NCBI GenBank assembly: GCA_934692485.1
Contig: CAKUTX010000007.1
Coordinates: forward strand, 1-64,000
Reading direction: 5' to 3'
Source: an uncultured Candidatus Melainabacteria bacterium
Lineage (GTDB): Bacteria; Cyanobacteriota; Vampirovibrionia; Gastranaerophilales; Gastranaerophilaceae
DNA length: 64,000 nt
In this document: positions 8,209-15,967 of the stretch, piece after piece
Layout: each line of letters opens with the position of its first letter
Position numbering within the stretch: position 1 is the first letter of the stretch
Translations under genes and position numbers: made by a program
The notes under the pieces: model-generated
What the model was told of the DNA's origin: nothing
The model's database searches: none
Seen by the model: the letters and a program-made list of their open reading frames with translations, nothing else

Positions 8209-8910
8209 ATGAAAAAAGCATTTACTTTGGCTGAAGTTTTAATAACGTTAGGGATTATTGGGGTTGTAGCTGCGTTAACATTACCAGCAGTGATACAAAA
8301 TTATCAAAAACGTTCTTTAGAAGTTGCAACAAAAAAGTTTTATTCAGTTATAACACAAGCCGTAAAACAATACATGGCAGATGAAGGAGTAGATGACCTT
8401 CGCGGAAGCTCTCTGAGTGTGAGTGACGATGATAGTGAAGAAATTGCTGATGCAAAAAATGATGAATTTTTCAAAAAATACCTAAATGCTCAAATTTGTG
8501 AAGATGGTTGTTTTGCTGACAATTACAAAACACAATCAGGCGGTATTAGCGATGTAATTGGAAAGTCTTCTGAACTCCAATATCTATCTGGACGCTATCT
8601 TTTGCCAGATGGCATGGTTGTTGATTCATATTATTATTTTTCGGGAGATACTTACCCTGGAGATTTATATGTTGATGTAAATGGAAAAAAGGGACCTAAT
8701 AAAATTGGATATGACTTATGGAGCATGACGGTATTTTATGATGGAGTTATAAATGAGAGTGGATTTACTCCTGAACATAGAAAGGGTGATAATCCTTGGT
8801 TTGATCTTAATTATTTTCGAGATAGTAGGTTTAATTACTGCAAATCTGGAAATAGCTACGGTGGATGTTTTGGTCACTTTTTGGAGAACGGGTTTAAGTT
8901 TGATTATTAA
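8209..8910 (+). CDS. Type IV pilin-like prepilin (N-methylated)
   Basis: Predicted secreted pseudopilin of 233 aa. The class-III leader is only MKKA, cleaved before Phe5, followed by FTLAEVLITLGIIGVVAA with the conserved Glu at +5 of the mature protein and a hydrophobic helix. The C-terminal domain has Cys pairs (CEDGCF, CKSGNSYGGC) likely forming disulfides. GGAG 8 nt before the ATG. The processing peptidase PilD and the assembly ATPase are not in this window. Lone prepilins scattered on the chromosome are seen twice here (also 17555). Confidence 0.88.
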   Translation: MKKAFTLAEVLITLGIIGVVAALTLPAVIQNYQKRSLEVATKKFYSVITQAVKQYMADEGVDDLRGSSLSVSDDDSEEIADAKNDEFFKKYLNAQICEDGCFADNYKTQSGGISDVIGKSSELQYLSGRYLLPDGMVVDSYYYFSGDTYPGDLYVDVNGKKGPNKIGYDLWSMTVFYDGVINESGFTPEHRKGDNPWFDLNYFRDSRFNYCKSGNSYGGCFGHFLENGFKFDY

Positions 8911-8924
8911 TTAATCTTAAGAGT

Positions 8925-8953
8925 TTTGCACTATATTGATAAAATAGTATAAT
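8925..8953 (+). promoter_or_regulatory. Promoter of a leaderless gene (TTTGCA-N17-TATAAT)
   Basis: TTTGCA (8925-8930), 17 nt, TATAAT (8948-8953), then 6 nt to ATG 8960. There is no Shine-Dalgarno sequence. Confidence 0.65.
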
Positions 8954-8959
8954 TTTGCT

Positions 8960-10258
8960 ATGAACAAATATGACGTAATTATTGTAGGCGGTGGTACTGC
9001 AGGATGTGCAGCTGCCTATACTGCTGGAAAACTGGGGCTAAAAACTCTTTTAATAGAAAAAAATATTCACTTAGGCGGAACAATTACTTCTGCTCTTGTT
9101 GTTCCGGCAATGAAGTCCGGAGAACATCAGATTAATACAGACTTTTACAACGAATTAACTGCTGAATTGCACTCTATTGGGGGACAAGCAACCTATCAAG
9201 AGAATAAAGGTTGGTTTAATCCTGAGTTAACGAAGATTGCATTAGACACATTAATGGCTAAAGCAAATGTAGAAGTGTTTTTCGACTGTCATATCAGGAA
9301 TGTAATACTTGATGGAACCCGAATTAAGGGGGTTATAATTTCTAAAGAAATGTTATCAGTATATAACGATAAGATAGAGAAGCAAGATAAAGAATTATTA
9401 GTATCTATCGAAGCGAAATATGTAATTGATGCAACTGGAAATTGTGAAATCGGAAAACTTTGCGGATGTAAATTTTTGGAAGAAATTCAAAAAGATCAAC
9501 CTGTTAGTTTGCGCTTTATGATGGGTGGAATTGATATTCCTCATTTTGCAGATTGGTTAAAAGAATTCGATAAGGATAGAAATGTAACAACAGTAGAGGA
9601 TGTAGATGGATTTATTCATTTGTCTACGGCCTATACGTGGGATAAGGGCAAAAGCTGGGCCTTAGCACCATTGTTTGATGATGCCGTATCAAAAGGAATA
9701 CTTAAAGACCACGATAGGAACTATTTTCAGATATTTACAGTAGCTGGAATGCCTTCTACAATAGCATTTAATTGCCCTAGAATTATTGATTACACAGAAA
9801 CACTTGATGTCGCAAATATGTCAAAAGCATTACAACTGGCAAGAAAGAACATATTTAGACTTGCAGATTTTTGTAGAAAATATTTTCCAGGGTTTGAAAA
9901 TTCTTATATCTCAAACATTGCAGATATGCTAGGGATAAGGGTTTCCAGACGAATTAAAGGTAAATATATTTATACAATTAATGACATAAAATCTGGTAAA
10001 AAATTTAAAAATCCTGTTGTTGTATCGAATTATCCTGTAGATGTTCACTCAAAAGACAAAAACACGTCAACATTAGAAATGGTAAAGGATTACTCTCTAC
10101 CTTTGGAAAGCCTCATGTCTGCAGATATTGACAATTTATTTGTAGCTGGCAGGTGTATTTCAGCTGATTTTATGTCGCAAGGCGCTCTACGAGTTCAAGC
10201 AAGCTGTTTTTCCATGGGAGAAGGGGTTGCTAAATATATTGCTAGCCTTTTGGCTTGA
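8960..10258 (+). CDS. FAD-dependent oxidoreductase (FAD_oxidored family)
   Basis: A 432-aa flavoprotein. The N-terminal Rossmann motif IIVGGGTAGCAAAYTAGKLG (residues 6-25) ends in an acidic residue (LLIEK); GGTITSALVVP follows as in the FAD_oxidored family. The C-terminal FAD motif is NLFVAGRCISADFMSQGALRVQ. The substrate is unknown. Its last 17 nt overlap the convergent CoA-disulfide-reductase-like gene. Confidence 0.8.
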   Translation: MNKYDVIIVGGGTAGCAAAYTAGKLGLKTLLIEKNIHLGGTITSALVVPAMKSGEHQINTDFYNELTAELHSIGGQATYQENKGWFNPELTKIALDTLMAKANVEVFFDCHIRNVILDGTRIKGVIISKEMLSVYNDKIEKQDKELLVSIEAKYVIDATGNCEIGKLCGCKFLEEIQKDQPVSLRFMMGGIDIPHFADWLKEFDKDRNVTTVEDVDGFIHLSTAYTWDKGKSWALAPLFDDAVSKGILKDHDRNYFQIFTVAGMPSTIAFNCPRIIDYTETLDVANMSKALQLARKNIFRLADFCRKYFPGFENSYISNIADMLGIRVSRRIKGKYIYTINDIKSGKKFKNPVVVSNYPVDVHSKDKNTSTLEMVKDYSLPLESLMSADIDNLFVAGRCISADFMSQGALRVQASCFSMGEGVAKYIASLLA

Positions 10259-11603
10259 TTTTACCCATAAGTATTTGAGCCGCATTAAGCAACGGATCAA
10301 TTGTAGGTGAAAACGGAGGAGCGTAAGTTAAATCGTTTTTATAAAAATCCTCAACGGTCATTCCTGCAAGTAATGCTGCCGCAAGAGCATTTATTCTCTT
10401 GTCTGCATCGCCGGAACCGACAGCCTGAGCGCCTAATAATTTACCCGTATTATAATCTGCAATTAATTTTAAAGTTATATTATTAACATTTGGCATATAA
10501 CCGACTTTGTCATTTTTTGTAACCGTAACCGATACAGGTTTATAACCAAGTAAATTGGCCTTTTTTTCAGTTAAACCTGTCATTGACATGGTAAGATTTA
10601 AACATCTTGTTACAAGCGAGCCTAGCACTCCAAAAAATCTGTCGTGTCCGCCACAAGCATTAATAGCTGCTGTACGACCTTCTTTATTCGCATTAGAGCC
10701 TAATGGCAACCATATTTTTGTATTACTTACAACCAAATGTTCTTCAACACAGTCACCACAAGCATAAATATCTTTGATATTTGTTTCCATCCTGTCATTT
10801 ACCTTAATAGCACCTGTTACACCTAATTCAATGCCAGCATCCTTTGCTATTTCAACATTTGGAGTTGCTCCAGCACAAAGGACGACAAAATCTGTTTCAA
10901 ATTCTTTGCCTGTTCCTGTCTTTACTGCTTTAACCCCATCCATATCGCCCGAAAATTCAGTAACAATTTCAGATGTAATAATATTAAATCGCCCTTTATT
11001 TATTGTTTCTAATTGTTCTTGTATTAACTTAGACATATCTTCATCAAAAGTTGTCATAATATATGGAGCATACTCAATTAAAGTAACTTCTAAGTTCTGT
11101 TTTACTAATGCCTCTAAAAGCTCAATTCCAATATAACCGCCACCGACAATTACAGCCTTTTTTGAATTAATCGCTTTTTCTTTAATTGCGATACCGTCTT
11201 CTATTTTTCTTAATGTAAAGACATTTGGCAAATTTACATTTTTAATTTTAGGAACAATTGGTCTTGCTCCAATTGCTATAATTAATTTGTCATAATCAAC
11301 TAATTCAGCTCTTTGTATTGTCAAATCGTGAATTAACACCTGTTTAGCTTCTGGGATGATTTTCATAGCTCTATTTTTTAAATGTATATGTACATTTTTC
11401 TTTTCAAAATCCTCAGGAGAAACAACCAAAAGCAACCGATAATCTTCAAAATTACCTTCAATAAAATATGGCAATCCGCAAGACGAATACGAAATATGCG
11501 TATCGTCTGTATATAAATTAATTTCTGCATCTGGCAACATTCTTCTTGCTTTTGCAGCAGCTTTAGCTCCTGCGGCAACACCGCCTAATATTACAATTTT
11601 CAT
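10242..11603 (-). CDS. CoA-disulfide reductase / NADH oxidase-like flavoprotein
   Basis: A 453-aa pyridine nucleotide-disulfide oxidoreductase of the class with one active-site Cys: SYSSCGLPYF with C42. The FAD motif is VILGGVAAGAKAAAKARR, the NAD(P)H motif VIVGGGYIGIELLEALVKQ is near residue 150, and ACGDC near 285 is the second FAD contact. The dimerisation domain follows (LGSLVTRCLNLTMSMTGL). Family members reduce CoA disulfide or oxidise NADH with O2/peroxide; the sequence alone does not separate them. The promoter is close to the ATG (TATATT 5 nt upstream), so it may be leaderless. Confidence 0.85.
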   Translation of the reverse strand: MKIVILGGVAAGAKAAAKARRMLPDAEINLYTDDTHISYSSCGLPYFIEGNFEDYRLLLVVSPEDFEKKNVHIHLKNRAMKIIPEAKQVLIHDLTIQRAELVDYDKLIIAIGARPIVPKIKNVNLPNVFTLRKIEDGIAIKEKAINSKKAVIVGGGYIGIELLEALVKQNLEVTLIEYAPYIMTTFDEDMSKLIQEQLETINKGRFNIITSEIVTEFSGDMDGVKAVKTGTGKEFETDFVVLCAGATPNVEIAKDAGIELGVTGAIKVNDRMETNIKDIYACGDCVEEHLVVSNTKIWLPLGSNANKEGRTAAINACGGHDRFFGVLGSLVTRCLNLTMSMTGLTEKKANLLGYKPVSVTVTKNDKVGYMPNVNNITLKLIADYNTGKLLGAQAVGSGDADKRINALAAALLAGMTVEDFYKNDLTYAPPFSPTIDPLLNAAQILMGKIKPKG

Positions 11604-11644
11604 AAAACTAATATAATATTATGCTCGTTAAATTGCATTCCCCA

Positions 11645-11779
11645 TTAGTTTAAATTTGATGTGTTTAATATTGATTGTTTTACAAACATGCAATATGCAT
11701 CAATTTGTTCTTGAATATTTTCGATATTATTAACTAAATTTTCTATTTCATCTATAATTTTTTCATTTTTGTCTAGCAT
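11645..11779 (-). CDS. Small protein of 44 aa
   Basis: ATG 11779 to TAA 11645. The product starts MLDKNEKIIDEIENLVNNIE and continues as a heptad-like amphipathic helix with one Cys, ending in NTSNLN. AGGGAG lies 9 nt before the ATG, a strong ribosome-binding site for this genome. It lies downstream of the sugar-ABC permease on the same strand (81-nt gap). Function is unknown; its size and helix suggest a small coiled-coil partner. Confidence 0.55.
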   Translation of the reverse strand: MLDKNEKIIDEIENLVNNIENIQEQIDAYCMFVKQSILNTSNLN

Positions 11780-11860
11780 TTTGCACACTCCCTATTACAC
11801 ATGTATGTACGGAATTAAGCAGACAATTCTTTAATCGAAAGTAATTATTTGTTACAAAAT

Positions 11861-12748
11861 TTAATTTTCGTTATAAACTAATTTTTTTCGTAAACTCCAC
11901 TGAATAAGAGTCAAAATAAGGATAATAGCAAATAAAACATAAGCAATTGCAGAGGCTTTTCCTATATTAAAATATTCAAAAGCATTTTTATAAATTGCAT
12001 ACACTAAGACATTTGTACTGTCTAAAGGTCCGCCCTGCGTCATCAAATAGATTAAATCGAATACTTGAAAAGAGCTTATTGCGGTGATTATTACAACAAA
12101 AAATATTGACGGCGAAAGCAACGGTATCGTCACATTTTTGAAGGTTTGGAAAGAGGTTGCCCCATCGATTTTTGCAGCTTCAAACATGCTTTGGGAAATT
12201 CCCGATAAAGCAGACATAAATATTACCATATTATAACCAATAAGCTTCCAAACAGACACTATAATAAGTGCTGGCATTGCGAAATGCGGACTATATAACC
12301 AATTTATATGCATGTGCAAAATATGGTTTAACAATCCGATATTGGGATCAAAAATCCATTCCCAAACTACCCCAATAACAATCATAGGAGTTATAAATGG
12401 CAAGAAGTAGGCCGTCTTATAAAATTCTGAACCTCTGATTTTTGAATTCAAAATACAAGCTAATACAAGAGGAATAATTACCCCTAAAACAGAAGTAGAA
12501 ATTGCAAAAATTATAGTATTCCACAAAATTTTGAAAAAAAGCGCTTCTGAAAAAATTTCTTTATAATTATTTAGACCGACAAATTGAATAGGATTTAATA
12601 AATCCCATTTTGTAAAACTTAACCCAAATGAACAAATAACAGGAATTACAATAAAAATAAAAATTCCCAAAATTGCTGGTAAAATAAAAATCCATCCAGC
12701 AAAACGTTCATTATTCAATATATTTTTAAATAAATTTTGAAATTTCAT
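11861..12748 (-). CDS. ABC transporter permease, carbohydrate type (MalF/UgpA-like)
   Basis: A 295-aa permease with six predicted TM helices. The cytoplasmic EAA loop EAAKIDGATSFQTFKNVTIPLLSP (about 205-228) contacts the ATPase. The N-terminal pattern FILPAILGIFIFIVIPV and SFTKWD are typical of the CUT1 sugar family first permease. CUT1 systems need a second permease, a binding protein and a shared ATPase; none is adjacent, so this is an orphan permease gene. No clear ribosome-binding site. Confidence 0.88.
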   Translation of the reverse strand: MKFQNLFKNILNNERFAGWIFILPAILGIFIFIVIPVICSFGLSFTKWDLLNPIQFVGLNNYKEIFSEALFFKILWNTIIFAISTSVLGVIIPLVLACILNSKIRGSEFYKTAYFLPFITPMIVIGVVWEWIFDPNIGLLNHILHMHINWLYSPHFAMPALIIVSVWKLIGYNMVIFMSALSGISQSMFEAAKIDGATSFQTFKNVTIPLLSPSIFFVVIITAISSFQVFDLIYLMTQGGPLDSTNVLVYAIYKNAFEYFNIGKASAIAYVLFAIILILTLIQWSLRKKLVYNEN

Positions 12749-12799
12749 AGTTTATGTTATTATTTTATCATAAGAAATAAGATTAGGGAGTAAATTAAC

Positions 12800-14251
12800 A
12801 TGAAAAAATATGAACACGCTTTTGGGAAAAATGATATAAGAGGTATTTACGGAGATGACATTACAGAGGAGCTTTTTTATAACACAGGAATAGGTTTTGT
12901 AGAATGGTTAGCTGAACAATCTGGTAAAAAAGCAGAAGATATGTGGATTACAATCACTCGTGATGCCAGATTGCACTCTCCTGCTTTAGAAAAAGCTTTG
13001 ACAGATGGCATAACATCAACAGGAGCAAATGTAATTCACTTAGGACTTGCACCTACTCCTATAGGATATTATTCTGAAGTTGTTGGAGTTAAAGACTATA
13101 ATGTTACAGCTGCCGCAATTATCACTGCTAGTCACAATCCAAAAGAATATAACGGCTTGAAAATGACTTATAACAAACGAACTTTGACTGAAAGCCAAAT
13201 TCGAGAAGTTCGTGATATTACATTCAAACAGTTTGAAAAAGCTCCAGCCAAATCACTTAAAATCGGAAATGTTACTGAAATTAATATTATACCTGATTAT
13301 ATTAAAGATATGCAAGAACGTTTTGGCAAAATTGGAGAAGGTGTAAAGGTTGTTGTAGACAGTGCTAACGCAACAGGTGGAGTTGTCGGTCCTGAATTAT
13401 ATAAGAAATTAGGTTGCGATGTCGTTGAACTTTTCTCAGAACCTGATGGAAATTTTCCTAACCATCACCCAAATCCAAGTGTAGAAAAAACTCTTGATAC
13501 ATTAAAAGAGGTTGTTGTAAAAGAGAGCGCTGATGTTGGTATAGCTTATGACGGTGATAGCGATAGAATAGGTATTATTGACGCAGAAGGAAGATTTTTG
13601 ACAGGTGATAAATTATTATTGATTTATGCACAAGATTTGATTGAAAAATGTAAAAGTGAAAACGTTGTACCGACAGTTGTTAGTGAAGTTAAATGTTCAC
13701 AAGTTTTGTTTGATACAATTGATAAACTCGGTGGACACGCAGTTATGTGCAAAACAGGACACGGCTACATAAAAGACAAAATGAAAGAAACTGGTGCATT
13801 ATTAGCTGGTGAAATGAGTGGACATACTTTCTTTAAAGATAAATATTACGGATTTGATGATGCTATTTATGCAGGCTGCAGAATTATTGAAATTATTGCT
13901 AAACATAAAAAACTTAATCCGGAATTTAAAATTTCAAATATGCTGAAAGCGTTTGATGAAGTATATTCTTCTCCGGAAGTAAGGTATCCTTGCCCAAATG
14001 AACTCAAAAAATCAACTTTGGAAAAAGTTAAAGCGATAATTGAAACTGATAAAAATGTTTTTAATTCTCAAATTAAGGATATTATCACTCTTGATGGAAT
14101 GAGAATTGTATTTGACGGAGGTTTTGCACTAATTCGTCAAAGTAACACTGAGCCAGTATTTACATTAAGGTTTGAAGCGAAAACAAAAGACGAGTGCGAA
14201 AAACTCAAGTCTGCAATGCTTGGAATGTTAGATAAAATCTTAAATAATTAA
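12800..14251 (+). CDS. Phosphomannomutase/phosphoglucomutase (alpha-D-phosphohexomutase)
   Basis: Interconverts hexose-6-phosphate and hexose-1-phosphate. The phosphoserine loop is IITASHNPKEYNGLK (about 108-122), the metal loop is AYDGDSDRIG (about 250), the sugar loop GEMSGHTFF is near 335 and the phosphate-binding segment is IRQSNTEP near 450. Length is 483 aa. GGGAG 9 nt before the ATG. With GlgC it could feed glycogen synthesis; specificity (Man or Glc) is not decidable here. Confidence 0.9.
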   Translation: MKKYEHAFGKNDIRGIYGDDITEELFYNTGIGFVEWLAEQSGKKAEDMWITITRDARLHSPALEKALTDGITSTGANVIHLGLAPTPIGYYSEVVGVKDYNVTAAAIITASHNPKEYNGLKMTYNKRTLTESQIREVRDITFKQFEKAPAKSLKIGNVTEINIIPDYIKDMQERFGKIGEGVKVVVDSANATGGVVGPELYKKLGCDVVELFSEPDGNFPNHHPNPSVEKTLDTLKEVVVKESADVGIAYDGDSDRIGIIDAEGRFLTGDKLLLIYAQDLIEKCKSENVVPTVVSEVKCSQVLFDTIDKLGGHAVMCKTGHGYIKDKMKETGALLAGEMSGHTFFKDKYYGFDDAIYAGCRIIEIIAKHKKLNPEFKISNMLKAFDEVYSSPEVRYPCPNELKKSTLEKVKAIIETDKNVFNSQIKDIITLDGMRIVFDGGFALIRQSNTEPVFTLRFEAKTKDECEKLKSAMLGMLDKILNN

Positions 14252-14261
14252 ATAAAAAGAA

Positions 14262-14293
14262 AATGAGTCCAATAAAAAGGGCTCATTTTTTTG
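14262..14293 (+). terminator. Rho-independent terminator of the phosphohexomutase gene
   Basis: ATGAGTCC / GGGCTCAT stem with an 8-nt A-rich loop and a run of T. Confidence 0.85.
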
Positions 14294-14304
14294 TTAATAT
14301 ATGC

Positions 14305-14333
14305 TTGCAAAATATTCTTTTTGCTGTTAAAAT
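14305..14333 (+). promoter_or_regulatory. Promoter of the rpsE-rpmD-rplO-secY operon
   Basis: TTGCAA (14305-14310), 17-nt spacer, TAAAAT (14328-14333), directly after the preceding terminator. Transcription from about 14340 gives a ~115-nt leader. Confidence 0.65.
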
Positions 14334-14356
14334 TAATACGTCAGAAAAGTTACATG

Positions 14357-14405
14357 CGAATACTTTACCAAAAGCTTCTAAATAGCTTGTTTTTTGGTGT
14401 ATTCG
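14357..14405 (+). promoter_or_regulatory. Structured leader hairpin upstream of rpsE
   Basis: CGAATAC (14357-14363) pairs with GTATTCG (14399-14405). Nested inside, ACCAAAA (14367-14373) pairs with TTTTGGT (14392-14398), topped by GCT/AGC. No T run follows, so it is not a simple terminator. A leader site for ribosomal-protein autoregulation is plausible. Confidence 0.5.
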
Positions 14406-14455
14406 TAATTATATAAAATTAGTAAACCATTAAAATTATGAAAGGTAAAAAATCA

Positions 14456-15085
14456 ATGGATTTAGAAAACAAAGAAGAAATGGCAGTAGTAGAAGAAACT
14501 AAAGCAGAAACAGTTGAAACAACTGAAGAAGCTCCTGCTGAAGAAAAAAATACACGTAGACGTGGACGTGGCAAGAAAAAAATTGAAACAACAGAAGAAA
14601 AACCTCAATCTGAATGGATTGAACGTGTTGTTCAAATCAGCCGTGTAACTAAAGTTGTTAAAGGTGGTAAAAAATTAAGCTTCCGTGCAATCGTTATTGT
14701 TGGTAACAAAAAAGGCCAAGTTGGTGTTGGTTGTGCTAAAGCTGCAGAAGTTATCATCGCTATTCAAAAAGCAATCGCTGATGGTAGAAAAAATCTTGTT
14801 ACAGTTCCTATTTTCAAAACAACTATTCCTCATCCGATTACAGGAAAATCTGGTGCAGGCGCTGTAATGCTTAAACCAGCTTCTCAAGGTACAGGTATTA
14901 TTGCAGGTGGTGCTGTTCGTCTAGTTCTTGAACTTGCTGGTATCGAAAACATCCTTGCAAAATCATTAGGTTCAAAAGCTCCTCTAAATGCTGCTAATGC
15001 TACTTTAGAAGCTTTGAAAGCTTTAACTCCATTCAAAGAAGTTGCGGAAAAACGTGGCTTGACAATGGCTGAATTGCTTAACTAG
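14456..15085 (+). CDS. rpsE: Small ribosomal subunit protein S5 (uS5) with acidic N-terminal extension
   Basis: S5 of the 30S subunit, involved in decoding fidelity and mRNA helicase activity. The core starts near [20 protein letters not shown] (from about residue 52) and contains the [14 protein letters not shown] and [18 protein letters not shown] motifs. Ahead of the core lies an unusual stretch of about 45 residues: Glu-rich ([19 protein letters not shown]), then [12 protein letters not shown] 14438 is in frame, but AAAGG (14441-14445) fits ATG 14456, with the same ~10-nt spacing as rpmD and rplO. Here rpsE is the first gene of its transcript, not preceded by rplR. Confidence 0.95.
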   Translation: MDLENKEEMAVVEETKAETVETTEEAPAEEKNTRRRGRGKKKIETTEEKPQSEWIERVVQISRVTKVVKGGKKLSFRAIVIVGNKKGQVGVGCAKAAEVIIAIQKAIADGRKNLVTVPIFKTTIPHPITGKSGAGAVMLKPASQGTGIIAGGAVRLVLELAGIENILAKSLGSKAPLNAANATLEALKALTPFKEVAEKRGLTMAELLN

Positions 15086-15106
15086 GTAATTGACCTAATC
15101 TTTACA

Positions 15107-15141
15107 AATAAGAAAATTAAAGAATGTTTTATTTTCTTATT
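15107..15141 (+). promoter_or_regulatory. AT-rich hairpin in the rpsE-rpmD spacer
   Basis: AATAAGAAAAT (15107-15117) pairs perfectly with ATTTTCTTATT (15131-15141) around a 13-nt loop. Its role may be mRNA processing or stability; unknown. Confidence 0.45.
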
Positions 15142-15183
15142 AACTTATTGACTTTAATAAAAATTAAAAAGGAAAAATTTAAA

Positions 15184-15375
15184 ATGGCAAAAACTGAATT
15201 AAAACAAATAAAAATTAAACTTGTAAAAAGCCTTATCGGTGCATCAGAAGCTCAACGTAGAGTTGTTGCAGGGTTAGGCTTGAAAAAACAAAACCAAGTT
15301 GTTGAACATTATAACAGTGCAACTATTTTAGGAATGGTTAATAAAGTTCCTCATCTAGTTCAAATTGTTGACTAG
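15184..15375 (+). CDS. rpmD: Large ribosomal subunit protein L30 (uL30)
   Basis: A 63-aa bacterial L30 with the usual IKIKLVKSLIGASEAQRRVVAGLGL N-terminal half and GMVNKVPHLVQIV end. The frame is open back to 15124, but AAGGA before ATG 15184 and the family length fix this start. Second gene of the operon; the 98-nt gap to rpsE contains a hairpin. Confidence 0.95.
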   Translation: MAKTELKQIKIKLVKSLIGASEAQRRVVAGLGLKKQNQVVEHYNSATILGMVNKVPHLVQIVD

Positions 15376-15448
15376 TTCATAAATAAAAAATAGTGGATAG
15401 TATAATGCGGACATCCTAATTTACTTTTCACTAGATATATTGCGTATA

Positions 15449-15496
15449 ACGACATTTGTCGTGATAGCGAAAGCGAGTAAAGCAGTTAATCACTGC
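15449..15496 (+). promoter_or_regulatory. Hairpin cluster in the rplO leader
   Basis: Three small stems occur in a row: ACGACA/TGTCGT (15449-15462), GC-GAAA-GC with a GNRA-type tetraloop (15467-15474) and GCAGT/ACTGC (15482-15496). They lie in the 145-nt rpmD-rplO gap, downstream of a TATAAT at 15401-15406. The arrangement looks like a folded leader. Confidence 0.45.
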
Positions 15497-15520
15497 AGTA
15501 AAATTGAAAGGAAAATTAAA

Positions 15521-15967
15521 ATGACAATTACATTAGAAGATTTAAGACCTGCAGAAGGCGCAACACATAAATCAAAAAGAGTTGGTAGAGGCCGTTCATC
15601 AGGACACGGTAAAACATCTTGTCGTGGTCATAACGGTGAAGGACAACGTTCTGGAAACTCTGCTAAAAGAGGTTTTGAAGGCGGTCAAATGCCTGGTTAC
15701 AGACAAATGCCAAAATTAAAAGGTTTCAAACTTATCAATCAATTAAAATATGCTGAAATCAATGTTGGCAGAATTGCTCAATATGGATTGAAAGAAGTTT
15801 CTTTAGAAATTCTTAAAGAAGCTGGTAGAATTCACCCATCTTGTGTTGGTTTAAGAGTTTTGGGTAACGGCGAATTAAAAGGCGCAGTTACAGTTAAAGC
15901 TTGTTACGTAACACCATCAGCTAAAGAAAAAATCGAAAATGCAGGCGGAAAGGTTGAGTTAGTATAA
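15521..15967 (+). CDS. rplO: Large ribosomal subunit protein L15 (uL15)
   Basis: A 148-aa L15. The N-terminal glycine/arginine-rich extension RVGRGRSSGHGKTSCRGHNGEG, GFEGGQMP, and the C-terminal globular domain ending AKEKIENAGGKVELV are all typical. GAAAGGA precedes ATG 15521; the open frame back to 15440 crosses the structured leader and is not used. The stop overlaps the secY start (TAATG). Confidence 0.95.
   Translation: MTITLEDLRPAEGATHKSKRVGRGRSSGHGKTSCRGHNGEGQRSGNSAKRGFEGGQMPGYRQMPKLKGFKLINQLKYAEINVGRIAQYGLKEVSLEILKEAGRIHPSCVGLRVLGNGELKGAVTVKACYVTPSAKEKIENAGGKVELV

Noticed and set aside
15440..15520. In-frame N-terminal extension of rplO
   Set aside because: The extension crosses the hairpin leader, while ATG 15521 has a good ribosome-binding site and matches the L15 family start.
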